From Parafrankia discariae (GTDB lineage: Bacteria; Actinomycetota; Actinomycetes; Frankiales; Frankiaceae): a stretch of DNA of 64,000 nucleotides. The first letter of the stretch is position 1. Each line of letters opens with the position of its first letter. Location of the stretch: the NCBI RefSeq assembly GCF_000373365.1, contig NZ_KB891285.1:124001-188000 (forward strand), read 5' to 3'. Under the pieces are notes generated by a model. That model was not told where the DNA came from, made no database searches, and worked only from the letters and a program-made list of their open reading frames with translations. Positions 8,680 through 19,359 of the stretch are shown here, one piece after another. The translations under genes were made by a program, and so were the position numbers.

Positions 8680-8886
8680 CTCACGCCACCCGGTGCCCTG
8701 TGTCAGTGCCGCCCCGTTCCAGGCGGGCCTTTCGGTCAGGCCGGGAAAGCGCACTCCGCCGTGTCGCATACGGTTGGACGGGCGTGAACGAGGGGAACCA
8801 CGGCCGCGTTGACAATCGTGGTCCGGTGGATGGCCACGCCCCCGTGCCAGACATCCATGCACCTCCTCGGGTGCGGGAGGATCTTG

Positions 8887-8934
8887 AGGTCCTGGCCACC
8901 GCCAGGACCTACACGAATCGTGACCGTCCTGGCG
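8887..8934. promoter_or_regulatory. Mutually exclusive hairpins in a long intergenic region
   Basis: The segment GCCAGGACCT at 8901-8910 pairs perfectly with AGGTCCTGGC at 8887-8896 (10 bp, 4-base loop). Part of the same segment (8900-8908) pairs equally perfectly with GTCCTGGCG at 8926-8934 (9 bp). Inside the second option sits a small palindrome, CACGAATCGTG, at 8912-8922. The two folds cannot coexist, a layout typical of attenuators. The element lies about 210 bp upstream of the minus-strand membrane gene and 360 bp upstream of the plus-strand small gene. The rest of 8680-9295 shows no convincing gene. Confidence 0.45.
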
Positions 8935-9295
8935 CTGAATCGCAAGTAGTTAAGCCGGAATAATCGGCGAGCTTTCGCGAATCCCGTCCAATGCCTGTTT
9001 TGCTCAACATCGGGTAGTTGTGCGACTACTTCCCGTCCTGTTTTTGTGCTTCTGGGTGCTTTTCAAGCAGGAAGTGCGGATCGGCAGGATGTCGCAGTCC
9101 GTGAGTGTGGTGCGCCGTTGTGGTCTACTCGATTCGATGATCCCGTCATAGCGGACGGCGAGCCGTCCGGGGCGTGCCATGTCTGGTTTCCGAACCATGC
9201 CGGTGCCGGTGCCGGTGCCGGTGGCAGTGGCAGTGGCGGATCGGTGACGTCGATCGGCGACGGTGGTCGAGGTATGCGAAGAGAGGTCGGACCCG

Positions 9296-9493
9296 ATGCG
9301 TATGACCCCACTCACGCCCGCGTGCGCATCAGCGTCCTGCCCTCAGCTGTACCTGACCGAGGCCGGCACGATCGCCGTCCAGGGGCCGGGTGTCTCCGCC
9401 GCCGAGGCGGAGGTCGAACTGGCTCCGGGTGAGCATCTCGTCGAGATCCCGCGGGACCTCCTGATCGCCGCTGTGCGGAGTCTGGGCGCCTAG
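9296..9493 (+). CDS. Small protein, paralogue of the 9.8 kb protein (regulator-associated)
   Basis: This is 65 residues: a short N-terminus with two cysteines (CASASCP), a beta-rich middle (LYLTEAGTIAVQGPGV) and a C-terminal helix (EIPRDLLIAAVRSL). The protein at 9829-10029 shares the pattern C-x4-CPxxYxTxxGxxxVQG, then IPR-[DE]-LL and AV-x-SL, so the two are paralogues. ATG at 9296 follows GAGAGG at a nine-base spacing; a GTG further up at 9263 is less likely. Such small proteins often sit beside XRE/DUF5753 (WhiJ-type) regulators in actinomycetes, usually as DUF397 or related families. Whether this one belongs to a named family I cannot say. Its role, perhaps as a partner of the regulator, is inferred from position only. 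Confidence 0.7.
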   Translation: MRMTPLTPACASASCPQLYLTEAGTIAVQGPGVSAAEAEVELAPGEHLVEIPRDLLIAAVRSLGA

Positions 9494-9665
9494 CGGGCCG
9501 CCGGGCCCACTCCCGTCGCCGCGCTGTAAATGCAGGCCCGGTGAGCTGTCGCGGTCGCCGCACCGGTTGTTCCCGGGTAGGTTTTTTGCGGCGTGTCAAT
9601 CGTGTTTGTGGGTCCGTGACCAGCGTCGATTGCACTAATGGTGATCTATGTGCGGGGTGCCGCGG

Positions 9666-9699
9666 GATGCCTCGTAGGCATCATCGCCGGTAGCCGGCG
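9666..9699 (+). terminator. Tandem hairpins between the two small genes
   Basis: GATGCC/GGCATC (9666-9671 with 9677-9682) and CGCCGG/CCGGCG (9685-9690 with 9694-9699) form two short stems in the 335-bp gap between the paralogous small genes. They may end transcription of the first; nothing else is recognised in 9494-9828. Confidence 0.35.
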
Positions 9700-9828
9700 C
9701 GGTCCACGGCCGCCGTAGTATTCCGGCTGCCCGTCATAGTCTGCGGGGTTGGCCGCCTATTCCTGTTCCAATCCTGCTAGTCTCAGCACACTCGCGTAGA
9801 TCGCGTGCGCGAGGGGGGAAGGTAGCGA

Positions 9829-10029
9829 ATGAAACTCGTGCCTATAGCCACCTGTAGCGGGGGTGCCTGCCCGACGATCTACGTAACGGACGGCGGCGAC
9901 GTCGTCGTCCAGGGTTGGGTGATCCCGCAGCAGAGGTCGCACGAGGATCCCCCGGATGGGGAAGCCCGGGTCCGGATCCCACGTGAGCTGCTGCTGCGCG
10001 CAGTGGACTCCCTCCCGACTGAAATATAG
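9829..10029 (+). CDS. Small protein upstream of the XRE regulator, paralogue of the 9.3 kb protein
   Basis: This is 66 residues with the same architecture as its paralogue: C-x4-CP, IYVTDGGDVVVQGWVI, then RVRIPRELLLRAVDSL. A strong purine-rich ribosome site (GGGGGGAAGG) precedes ATG at 9829. The gene ends 96 bp before the XRE/DUF5753 regulator on the same strand, so the two are probably cotranscribed. In WhiJ-like loci a small acidic partner protein modulates the regulator; by analogy this could be the partner here. Conservation of the two cysteines in both copies suggests a structural or metal-related role, but that is inference. Confidence 0.72.
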   Translation: MKLVPIATCSGGACPTIYVTDGGDVVVQGWVIPQQRSHEDPPDGEARVRIPRELLLRAVDSLPTEI

Positions 10030-10125
10030 CGAAGACAGGCCTGAGATCGGGTGGTGCCGGGCTCGGCGAGGGACCACCTCCCGGCACCACCCGCCTCCCG
10101 GGTGTCCCGACGGCGGGCGAAGGAA

Positions 10126-11001
10126 ATGACTGAGCGCAGCAGGGATCTACCTGGCCGGGAGCCGGTGGGTATCGTCCTGGCTCGGCTTCGCGGTGAGCGG
10201 AGGCTGACCGGGGAGCGGCTGGGAGCGCTGGTTCACATGAGCCAGGCGAAGATCTCGAAAATCGAGCGTGGCGTCGTGCGGCCGTCCCCCGTGGACGTGG
10301 AGCGCATCGCCGTCGCCCTGGACGCGCCGCGGGCCCTTGTCGCCAGCCTCGTCGACCAGGCGAGCGCGGACCAGGGCATTGGCGGGGCGACCCGTGGTCC
10401 CGCCCGCAGAGGCACCTTCGGCCAGCATGATTTCTTCGCCGAGGAGGCGCGTGCGCATCGTATCCGGATCATGGAACCGATCCTCATACCCGGCCTGCTC
10501 CAGGTCGGTGAATACACGCGACGGGTGATCAGCGAGTACTTCAGTCTCACGCATGGGGACGCCGAGAGCAAGTCGGCCGAGACCGCGGCGACGGTTTCCC
10601 TGCGTGCACGCCGTCAGGAGCTCTTATACGACCTGAGTCGAAAATTTGAGTTCGTGATATTCGAGACGGTGTTCAGGAACAGGTTCGCAGCCCCGGGTGC
10701 CATGCTGGACCAGGTCGACAGAGTCGAAGCTGTCGCCCAGCTCTCCAATGTAACCGTGAAAGTGGTTCCGGACACGGCTGATCTCGGCTACCCGCCTATG
10801 CAGGGTTTCACCATTCTGGACGACAACGTCGTTTTGGCGGAATCGATGGACGCCACGATCCTGCGCGACCGGAAAAGCGTCGACTTCTACACGCGTTTCT
10901 TCGACCAGTACGCCGGCCGCGGCGTGGACGATCTGGAGACGATCCTCACCAGGTACAAGACCCTGTACGCCGACCTGGCCCGCCCGAAGGGCGACGGCTG
11001 A
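10126..11001 (+). CDS. XRE-family regulator with DUF5753 (WhiJ-like)
   Basis: This is 291 residues. An N-terminal helix-turn-helix (about 14-68) contains LARLRGERRLTGERLGALVHMSQAKISKIERG. A DUF5753 domain (about 100-275) contains RIMEPILIPGLLQVGEYTR and, later, RRQELLYD, FVIFETVFRNRF and NVTVKVVPDTADLGYPPMQGF. These regulators are abundant in morphologically complex actinomycetes; those studied bind DNA and are modulated by a small partner protein. ATG at 10126 has GAAGGA close upstream; the frame extends to 10051 without a ribosome site. Codon use in the second half is noticeably less GC-biased than in neighbouring housekeeping genes, which fits an accessory locus. Confidence 0.85.
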   Translation: MTERSRDLPGREPVGIVLARLRGERRLTGERLGALVHMSQAKISKIERGVVRPSPVDVERIAVALDAPRALVASLVDQASADQGIGGATRGPARRGTFGQHDFFAEEARAHRIRIMEPILIPGLLQVGEYTRRVISEYFSLTHGDAESKSAETAATVSLRARRQELLYDLSRKFEFVIFETVFRNRFAAPGAMLDQVDRVEAVAQLSNVTVKVVPDTADLGYPPMQGFTILDDNVVLAESMDATILRDRKSVDFYTRFFDQYAGRGVDDLETILTRYKTLYADLARPKGDG

Positions 11002-11018
11002 CCCGGCCGGCCCGTTGT

Positions 11019-11807
11019 TCAGGAGAACAGTCGTTCCAGCACCTGGGCCACGCCGTCGTCGTCGTTCGACGCGGTGATCTCGTCGGCGGCGGCGAGGACG
11101 TCCGGATGGGCGTTGGCGACCGCGACCGAATGGCCGGCCCAGGCGAACATGGGCAGGTCGTTGGGCATGTCCCCGAACGCGACGACCTCGGCGGCGCGCA
11201 CACCGCGCTCGCCCGCCAGCTCGGCCAGGGCGACCGCCTTCGACACCCCCGGGCCGGCGATCTCGATCAGGTCGTGGCTGGACGTCGTCACGACCGCCTC
11301 GGCACCGGCCAGCTCGACGACCGTCGTGTACACGTCGGCCAGTGAGGCGCCCCCCCGACGGACCAGCAGTTTCGTGGCGGGCAGATGCTCGAGCAGCTCG
11401 CGGAAACCGGCGACCAGTTCGTCCGGATCCGGCCACATGGTGAGGAACTCGGGTTCACGGCCGAACCGCACACCGCTCTCCACCGCGAAGGTGACGTCGG
11501 GTACCACGGCTCGGATCGCGGCGGCCAGCCTCAGCGCGGCAGGCGTCTCCAGAACGGTCTGGCTGACCGGAACGCCGGCGTCGAGGTCGTAGACGAGTGC
11601 GCCGTTCGCGCAGATGGCGAGGCCCGAGACCGCGGTCTGCCGGACGACGTCCGCCATCACCCGGGTGGGACGGCCGGTGACGAACACGACCGTGGAGCCG
11701 GAGTTCTCGACCTGCCGCAGTGCTTCTCTGGTCCGGCCGGAGACGGTGCCGTCGGTGCGGATCAGGGTTCCGTCCAGGTCGGTGGCGACGAGAACGGGAC
11801 GGGACAC
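11019..11807 (-). CDS. HAD-superfamily phosphatase, Cof/type IIB
   Basis: This is a 262-residue cytosolic hydrolase. Motif I is LVATDLDGTLI with the two catalytic aspartates. Motif II is VVFVTGRP. Motif III/IV is the lysine of GPGVSKAVALAELA and AEVVAFGDMPNDLPMFAWAGHSVAVANA. The C2B cap lies between, as in Cof-type phosphatases of sugar phosphates, PLP or FMN. The substrate is not predictable. GTG at 11807 or TTG at 11813 starts the protein. It is convergent with the XRE regulator (17-bp gap) and divergent from hisE. Confidence 0.88.
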   Translation of the reverse strand: MSRPVLVATDLDGTLIRTDGTVSGRTREALRQVENSGSTVVFVTGRPTRVMADVVRQTAVSGLAICANGALVYDLDAGVPVSQTVLETPAALRLAAAIRAVVPDVTFAVESGVRFGREPEFLTMWPDPDELVAGFRELLEHLPATKLLVRRGGASLADVYTTVVELAGAEAVVTTSSHDLIEIAGPGVSKAVALAELAGERGVRAAEVVAFGDMPNDLPMFAWAGHSVAVANAHPDVLAAADEITASNDDDGVAQVLERLFS

Positions 11808-11931
11808 AAGCAACTAGTCAACCATTCACCGGGATGGGACACCATCGTCCGAGAGGACTGCGCCGGTGTCGCCTTCTTGTCCGCCGATCATCGCCGGCTG
11901 TCGTCGCGGCCACTGCGGGTAGCATGCGGAC

Positions 11932-12384
11932 ATGGTCTTCTCCGACGCGTCCGAGGTGTCTCGTTCGCCCGTTACCGGCGGCGCGGGGGGCAGCGACGGC
12001 GGGGGCGTCCCGGGCGGGGAGTCCGCCGCCGCCGGGGACCAGGCCGGTGGTACGCCGGGCGGAACGTCGCCGTTGCCGTCCGTCGTCGGATCATCTCCCG
12101 GCGCGAGTACCGGCCGTGCGAGAAAAACATTTGACGAACTCTTTGTCGAGCTCGCCGGGAAATGGCGTGAGCGGACACCGGGTTCGGGTACCGTCGCCGC
12201 CCTCGACCTGGGCGTGCACCATCTCGGCAAGAAGCTCGTCGAGGAGGCCGCCGAGACGTGGATGGCCGCCGAGCACGAGAGTCGGGAGCGGGCCGCGGAG
12301 GAACTCTCCCAGCTCCTCTACTGGAGCCAGCTGATGATGATTTCCCTGGGCCTTTCCCTGGACGACGTATACTCGCACCTGTGA
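11932..12384 (+). CDS. hisE: Phosphoribosyl-ATP pyrophosphatase
   Basis: HisE hydrolyses phosphoribosyl-ATP to phosphoribosyl-AMP in the second step of histidine synthesis. The catalytic domain is residues 65-150 ([22 protein letters not shown], then [15 protein letters not shown] and [28 protein letters not shown]). The EE(A)AE acidic motif that binds magnesium is intact. The first 63 residues are a Gly/Ser/Ala-rich extension not found in typical HisE proteins of about 90 residues. I see no in-frame start nearer the domain, so the extension is probably translated. hisG follows after 61 bp, the usual actinobacterial hisE-hisG pair. Confidence 0.92.
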   Translation: MVFSDASEVSRSPVTGGAGGSDGGGVPGGESAAAGDQAGGTPGGTSPLPSVVGSSPGASTGRARKTFDELFVELAGKWRERTPGSGTVAALDLGVHHLGKKLVEEAAETWMAAEHESRERAAEELSQLLYWSQLMMISLGLSLDDVYSHL

Positions 12385-12445
12385 GTAGGTCCTGCCTTTC
12401 CGTGGTCGTCCGCTTTGCGGCCCCCCGTGCCTTTGGCGAGTGTTG

Positions 12446-13294
12446 ATGATGCTGCGTATAGCGGTTCCGAACAAGGGTGGGCTCGCGGCGGCCTCCAGCC
12501 AGTTGCTGTGCGACGCGGGTTACCTCGCGCGGCGGGAGTCCGCCGAACTGGTGGTGGCCGACGTCGAGAACGACATCGAGTTCTTCTTTCTGCGTCCGCG
12601 TGACATCGCCGTGTACGTCGGCACCGGCCGGCTGGATCTCGGCATCACCGGCCGTGATCTCCTCGTCGACAGCAACACGTCGGCGCAGGAGCTGGTACCC
12701 CTCGGGTTCGGCCAGTCGGCGTTCCACTACGCGGCTCCGGCCGGCACCATCAGCGACATCAAGGAGCTGGACGGGCTGCGGGTCGCCACGTCCTTCCCCG
12801 CCCTGGTGCGGACCGACCTCGCCGGGCGCGGCGTCTCGGTCCAGATCGTCAAGCTGGACGGTGCCGTCGAGACCGCCGTGCGGCTCGGCGTGGCGGACGC
12901 GGTGGCCGACGTCGTCGAGACGGGGCGGACCCTGCGGGCGGCCGGGCTCGAGCTCGTCGGCGAGTCGGTGCTGCGCTCCGAGGCGATCATGATTGCCAAG
13001 CGCGGGGCGGACCTGTCGGCCGCTCACGAGCGGCTGCTGCGCCGGGTGCAGGGCGTCCTGGTGGCCCGGCGTTACGTGATGATGGACTACGACGTGCCCT
13101 CCTCCGTGCTGGAGAAGGCCTGCGAGATCACCCCGGGCTACGAGTCTCCGACGATCTCCCCGCTGCAGCGGGAGGGCTGGGTCGCGGTCCGGGCGATGGT
13201 CCTGAAGGCCGACGTCAACCGCACGATGGACGACCTGTGGGATCTCGGCGCGCGGGGGATCCTGGTCTCCGGCATCCAGGCCTGCCGGCTGTAG
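12446..13294 (+). CDS. hisG: ATP phosphoribosyltransferase, long form
   Basis: HisG catalyses the first committed step of histidine synthesis, joining ATP and PRPP, and is feedback-inhibited by histidine. It is 282 residues. The catalytic lobes contain LRIAVPNKGGL, DIAVYVGTGRLDLGITGRDLL, and the PRPP-binding ADAVADVVETGRTLRAAGLE. The C-terminal regulatory ACT-like domain (about 215-282) contains PTISPLQREGWVAVRAMV and ARGILVSGIQACRL, so this is the HisZ-independent hexameric form. ATG at 12446 has GGCGAG five bases upstream; ATG at 12449 and GTG at 12440 are alternatives. Confidence 0.95.
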   Translation: MMLRIAVPNKGGLAAASSQLLCDAGYLARRESAELVVADVENDIEFFFLRPRDIAVYVGTGRLDLGITGRDLLVDSNTSAQELVPLGFGQSAFHYAAPAGTISDIKELDGLRVATSFPALVRTDLAGRGVSVQIVKLDGAVETAVRLGVADAVADVVETGRTLRAAGLELVGESVLRSEAIMIAKRGADLSAAHERLLRRVQGVLVARRYVMMDYDVPSSVLEKACEITPGYESPTISPLQREGWVAVRAMVLKADVNRTMDDLWDLGARGILVSGIQACRL

Positions 13295-13459
13295 CACCCG
13301 GCCTGCCGCTGACCGGCCTGCACTGACCGGCCGGGCCTGACGGCCGGGGTCGGCGAGCCGGTGCCGGCGGCTGCTGACCGGGCCGGCTGGCACTGGCCGC
13401 TGTCGGCCGCCGCTGTTCGTCCGGCCACGTCGGCGCGATGTTCGTGTTTTCATCGATCC

Positions 13460-15334
13460 ATGCGCGTGGGCGGGAACGCACGGACAGTCGAGGAATCCCG
13501 GCTACGAGCACCGGACGCCGGTCCGATGGAGCGGATGCTCGCCGACATCCACGAGACCTTCCGCACCGACCGGTCCGGGAAGGTCGCCAGCTTCATCCCC
13601 GAGCTCGCGACCGCGGACCCGGCCCTGTTCGGCCTCGCCGTCACGACGATGGACGGGTTGCGCTACCGGGCGGGCGACAGCGACGTCGCGTTCACGATCC
13701 AGTCGGTGTCGAAGCCGTTCGTCTACGCGCTGGCCCTGCGCGACCGCGGTACCGACGGCGTGCTGGCCAGGGTCGGGGTCGAGCCGACCGGTGACGCCTT
13801 CAACGCGATCACGCTCGAGCCGGAGACCGGCCGTCCACTGAACCCGATGGTGAACGCCGGGGCGCTGCTCACCTCCAGCCTGGTGGGCGGCGGCGACGTG
13901 GCCGAGCGTTTCGACCGGGTTCTGACGGGTCTGTCGGCGTTCGCGGGCCGGCAGCTCACGGTGAACGAGCGGGTGTTCGCCTCCGAACGGGACACCGGTG
14001 ATCGAAACCGGGCGATCGGCTATCTGATGCGTGGCGCGGGTGCGTTGCGGGGGCCGGTCGACGAGATCTGTGAGGTCTACTTCCGGCAGTGCGCCGTGGA
14101 GGTCACCGCGGCGGACCTCGCGGTGATGGCCGGCACCCTCGCCCGCGGCGGGGTGAACCCGCTGACCGGCGAGCGGGTCCTGGACGAGGAGCACGTCAGC
14201 CATGTGCTGACCGTCATGGCGACCTGCGGCATGTACGACCGGGCCGGGACCTGGCTGTTCCGGGTGGGTCTGCCCGCGAAGAGCGGGGTCGCCGGGGGAG
14301 TGTGCGCGGTGCTGCCCGGGCAGCTCGGGATCGGCGTGTTCAGCCCGCCGCTGGACGAGGTCGGTAACAGTGTCCGCGGCGTGCGCGCCTGCGAACGGCT
14401 GGCCTCCCGGTTCGCGCTGCACCTGCTCGCCCCGCAGGGAGAGCCCCCGCACCCGGTGCGGGGGACCCACCGCGGCGACGCGCTGAGCTCGAAGCGGATG
14501 CGCGGCGCGCGGGAACGGGCCGTCCTCGCCGCGCGGGGATCCGCGATCGTCATCCACGAGCTGCAGGGTGATCTGGTGTTCGCCAGCGCGGAGCGGGTGG
14601 TGCGCACCGTGCGCCAGCACCTGGACGACGTCCGCTGGGTGGTGCTGGACCTGCGCCGGGTGGCGGCCGTCCGGGAGCCGGCCCTCGAGCTCCTGCGGGT
14701 GCTGCTCAACGAGCTGGCCAGCCGGGATGTCAGCATCCTGTTCGCTGATCCGCGCGGGCTTCCCGGCGTCGACCGCCTGATGCGCGGGGACTGGAGCACG
14801 CAGCGCGTTCCCGATCTGGAGACGGCGCTGGAATGGGCGGAGGAGGCGCTGCTGATCCGCGAGGACCTCGCCACCCTCCCGCCGACCGCGTACGTGCCGC
14901 TCGGCGAGCAGGAACTCCTCGCCGAGCTCGGCGAGGAGGGCACCGACGTCATCGGTGCGGTGTGCGAACGGCGCACCTACGAACGCGGCGCGACGGTCTT
15001 CGACGAGGGAGATCCGGCGGACGAGCTCTACTTCGTCACCCGGGGCCTGGTGAACGCGCAGGCGCCGAACGCCGACGGCACCCGCTGGTTCCGGCTCAGC
15101 TCGGTTCCCGCCGGCAGTGCCTTCGGCGAGCTGGCGCTCGTGGACGGCGGCCGCCGTTCCACCCGAATCGTCGTCGCGGAGACCACGACCTGCGAGGTGC
15201 TCTCGGTCGCCGCGTTCGACACCGTGCTGCGCGAGAATCCGGACGTCTACAACGCGCTGGTGCGCGCGATCGCGCGCAGCCTCTCGGCGCAGCTGCGCCG
15301 AGCGACCCGGGAGATTCAGTCGCTGGAGGAGTGA
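13460..15334 (+). CDS. glsA: Glutaminase fused to STAS and cyclic-nucleotide-binding domains
   Basis: The N-terminal domain (about 20-320) is a serine-dependent beta-lactamase-fold glutaminase converting glutamine to glutamate and ammonia. It has the catalytic SxxK in FTIQSVSKPF, then EPTGDAFNAI, PLNPMVNAGALL and GVAGGVCAVLPGQLGIGVFSPPLD. A STAS domain follows (about 345-460, GSAIVIHELQGDLVFASAERVVR and VVLDLRRVAAV). The C-terminal 140 residues form a Crp-like nucleotide-binding fold with FGELALVDGGRRSTRI as phosphate-binding cassette. The STAS plus cNMP tail suggests control of activity by a second messenger or partner proteins. ATG at 13460 is used here although it has no clear ribosome site. 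It is convergent with folE across a strong hairpin. Confidence 0.9.
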   Translation: MRVGGNARTVEESRLRAPDAGPMERMLADIHETFRTDRSGKVASFIPELATADPALFGLAVTTMDGLRYRAGDSDVAFTIQSVSKPFVYALALRDRGTDGVLARVGVEPTGDAFNAITLEPETGRPLNPMVNAGALLTSSLVGGGDVAERFDRVLTGLSAFAGRQLTVNERVFASERDTGDRNRAIGYLMRGAGALRGPVDEICEVYFRQCAVEVTAADLAVMAGTLARGGVNPLTGERVLDEEHVSHVLTVMATCGMYDRAGTWLFRVGLPAKSGVAGGVCAVLPGQLGIGVFSPPLDEVGNSVRGVRACERLASRFALHLLAPQGEPPHPVRGTHRGDALSSKRMRGARERAVLAARGSAIVIHELQGDLVFASAERVVRTVRQHLDDVRWVVLDLRRVAAVREPALELLRVLLNELASRDVSILFADPRGLPGVDRLMRGDWSTQRVPDLETALEWAEEALLIREDLATLPPTAYVPLGEQELLAELGEEGTDVIGAVCERRTYERGATVFDEGDPADELYFVTRGLVNAQAPNADGTRWFRLSSVPAGSAFGELALVDGGRRSTRIVVAETTTCEVLSVAAFDTVLRENPDVYNALVRAIARSLSAQLRRATREIQSLEE

Positions 15335-15363
15335 GCGCCCGGCGGCGCCGCGCCCGGCCGAGT

Positions 15364-15394
15364 GTCCGGGCCCGGAGTGAGTCCGGGCCCGGAC
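15364..15394. terminator. Bidirectional terminator between glsA and folE
   Basis: A perfect 13-bp inverted repeat (GTCCGGGCCCGGA at 15364-15376 with its complement at 15382-15394) and a 5-base loop lies between the convergent stops at 15334 and 15401. Confidence 0.75.
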
Positions 15395-15400
15395 CAGGGG

Positions 15401-16167
15401 TCAGCGACCCCGGATGATCAGCGACATACCCTCGCTGCGGGTGGCCGGGCTCAGGAACTGGCCGCGCACCGCCGAGGTCACCGTGGTCGCCCCCGGCTTG
15501 CGGACCCCGCGCATCGACATGCAGAGGTGCTCCGCCTCGACGACGACCATGACTCCACGCGGGTCGAGGACGTCGACGAGCGCGTCGGCGACCTGCGAGG
15601 TGAGGCGCTCCTGGACCTGCGGGCGGCGGGCGTACAGGTCGACCAGCCGGGCCAGCTTGGACAGGCCGGTGATCTGCCCCTTCTCGTTCGGGATGTAGGC
15701 CACGTGCGCCTTGCCGGCGAAGACCACGAGGTGGTGCTCGCACAGCGACGAGAAGTCGATGTCGCGAACCAGCACCATCTCGTCGTGGCCCTCGTCGAAG
15801 ACCGTGGTCAGGACCTCCGCCGGGTCCCGGCCGAGGCCCTCGACCGCCTCCTGGTAGGCGCGCGCGACCCGGTCCGGGGTCTTGCGCAGGCCCTCACGGT
15901 CCGGGTCCTCGCCGATGCCGATCAGCAGCTCACGGACGGCCCGGGCGACCCGGTCGTGGTCGAAGGGCCGGACCAGCTCCGGCCGGTTCGGCCGCCGCCG
16001 CGCCTCGCCGCCGTTGCCAGCGCCGTTGCGCTCCGGGCCGGTCGTGTTGTCCGAGACGTTGCTCCCGGTGGCCGATCCCGGCGAAGTGCCCTGGTCCAGC
16101 CCGGAGGAGCCCGCGTTCAGCTCACCGGCCTGTCGCACGACGGTCTGCGCCTGGTCGGAGTCGGAGG

Positions 16168-16171
<4 letters not shown>
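15401..16171 (-). CDS. folE: GTP cyclohydrolase I
   Basis: FolE makes 7,8-dihydroneopterin triphosphate from GTP, the first step of folate synthesis. It is 256 residues; the first 70 are a disordered Asn/Gly/Ser-rich extension. The catalytic domain contains [16 protein letters not shown], the zinc-ligand segments SLCEHHLV and [24 protein letters not shown], and [30 protein letters not shown]. Zinc ligands are intact. Its ATG overlaps the ftsH stop by four bases (ATGA at 16168-16171), the usual ftsH-folE arrangement of actinobacteria. Confidence 0.96.
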
Positions 16172-18444
<2,273 letters not shown>

Positions 18445-18744
18445 CTGTCTGGAACGCCGGACACAAGCGTTCCACCCTCCTGCCGTGTGTGCTGCCCTCG
18501 ATCGGGATTCCCTTGTGCCGAGGGTACCGCCGGCACGCGCATCTCACCGCGCGTACATCCCAGCAACGGCCCGGGGGGCCGCGCTGTTCCGTAACGGCCG
18601 TCGGGGACGTACCGGTGGGCAACCGGACACCGGCCCACCAGAGACGCCGGTCCCCCGGATTTGGGCGAACCGGCCCGCGAGACCTCCCGGAACCCGTGCC
18701 GCGCCGGGCTGACCGGGGGACGGATCGCCCTGCCCCGCCGCTCG
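18445..18744. other. Intergenic gap upstream of ftsH
   Basis: This 300-bp gap lies between the hpt stop and the ftsH start. It must contain the hpt terminator and ftsH promoter; I see no clear hairpin or gene. Confidence 0.5.
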
Positions 18745-19359
18745 TCAGGCGCGCCGGGCGATCGCCTCGGGGGTGAGGGTGCCTACGAACGGCAGGGTCC
18801 GATAGTGCTCGGCGTAGTCCAGGCCGTAGCCCACGACGAAGGCACTCGGGATGTCGAACCCGACATAGCGGACGTCGACATCCACGGTGATCGCCTCGGG
18901 CTTGCGGAACAGCGCCAGTACCTCCAGCGACGCCGGCCCGCGGGAGCGCAGGTTGCGCAGCAGCCAGGAGAGAGTCAGCCCGGAGTCGATGATGTCCTCG
19001 ACGACCAGCACGTCCCGGCCCTCGATCGCCCGGTCGAGATCCTTGAGGATGCGGACCACCCCGGAGGAGGACGTCGTCGAGCCGTACGAGGAGACGGCCA
19101 TGAACTCCATCGTGATCGGCACGGCCAGCGCCCGGGAGAGGTCCGCCATCACCATCACGGCGCCCTTGAGCACGCCGACCAGGAGGATCTCGCGGCCGGC
19201 GTAGTCCGCGTCGACCCGGGCCGCCAGCTCCGCGATCTTCGCGGCGATCTCCTCCTGGCTGACGAGGATCTCGTCGATGTCGGGATGTGTCCGGCGCGGC
19301 CCGCCGGCCGGGGTCGAAGTGCCGTCGTGGTCGGGCTTCGCGGTCGCGGCCTGGCTCAC
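18745..19359 (-). CDS. hpt: Hypoxanthine-guanine phosphoribosyltransferase (internal start in the tilS frame)
   Basis: Hpt salvages hypoxanthine and guanine with PRPP to IMP and GMP. From GTG at 19359 the protein is 204 residues. The PRPP-binding motif is [15 protein letters not shown]; other conserved parts are [23 protein letters not shown] and [22 protein letters not shown] at 19359 has GAGGAGG at 19368-19374, eight bases upstream, a textbook ribosome site. The reading frame is, however, continuous with tilS upstream, with no stop between the two coding segments, so Hpt is probably made both alone and as the C-terminal half of a TilS-Hpt fusion. Position next to ftsH-folE is the conserved actinobacterial order. 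Confidence 0.93.
   Translation of the reverse strand: MSQAATAKPDHDGTSTPAGGPRRTHPDIDEILVSQEEIAAKIAELAARVDADYAGREILLVGVLKGAVMVMADLSRALAVPITMEFMAVSSYGSTTSSSGVVRILKDLDRAIEGRDVLVVEDIIDSGLTLSWLLRNLRSRGPASLEVLALFRKPEAITVDVDVRYVGFDIPSAFVVGYGLDYAEHYRTLPFVGTLTPEAIARRA

Noticed and set aside
8736-8945. A short minus-strand frame (up to 69 codons) spanning the mutually exclusive hairpins
   Set aside because: It begins with TTG or with an ATG only three bases from GAGGAGG; the product has no family character. It is kept only as a possible leader in the hairpin finding.
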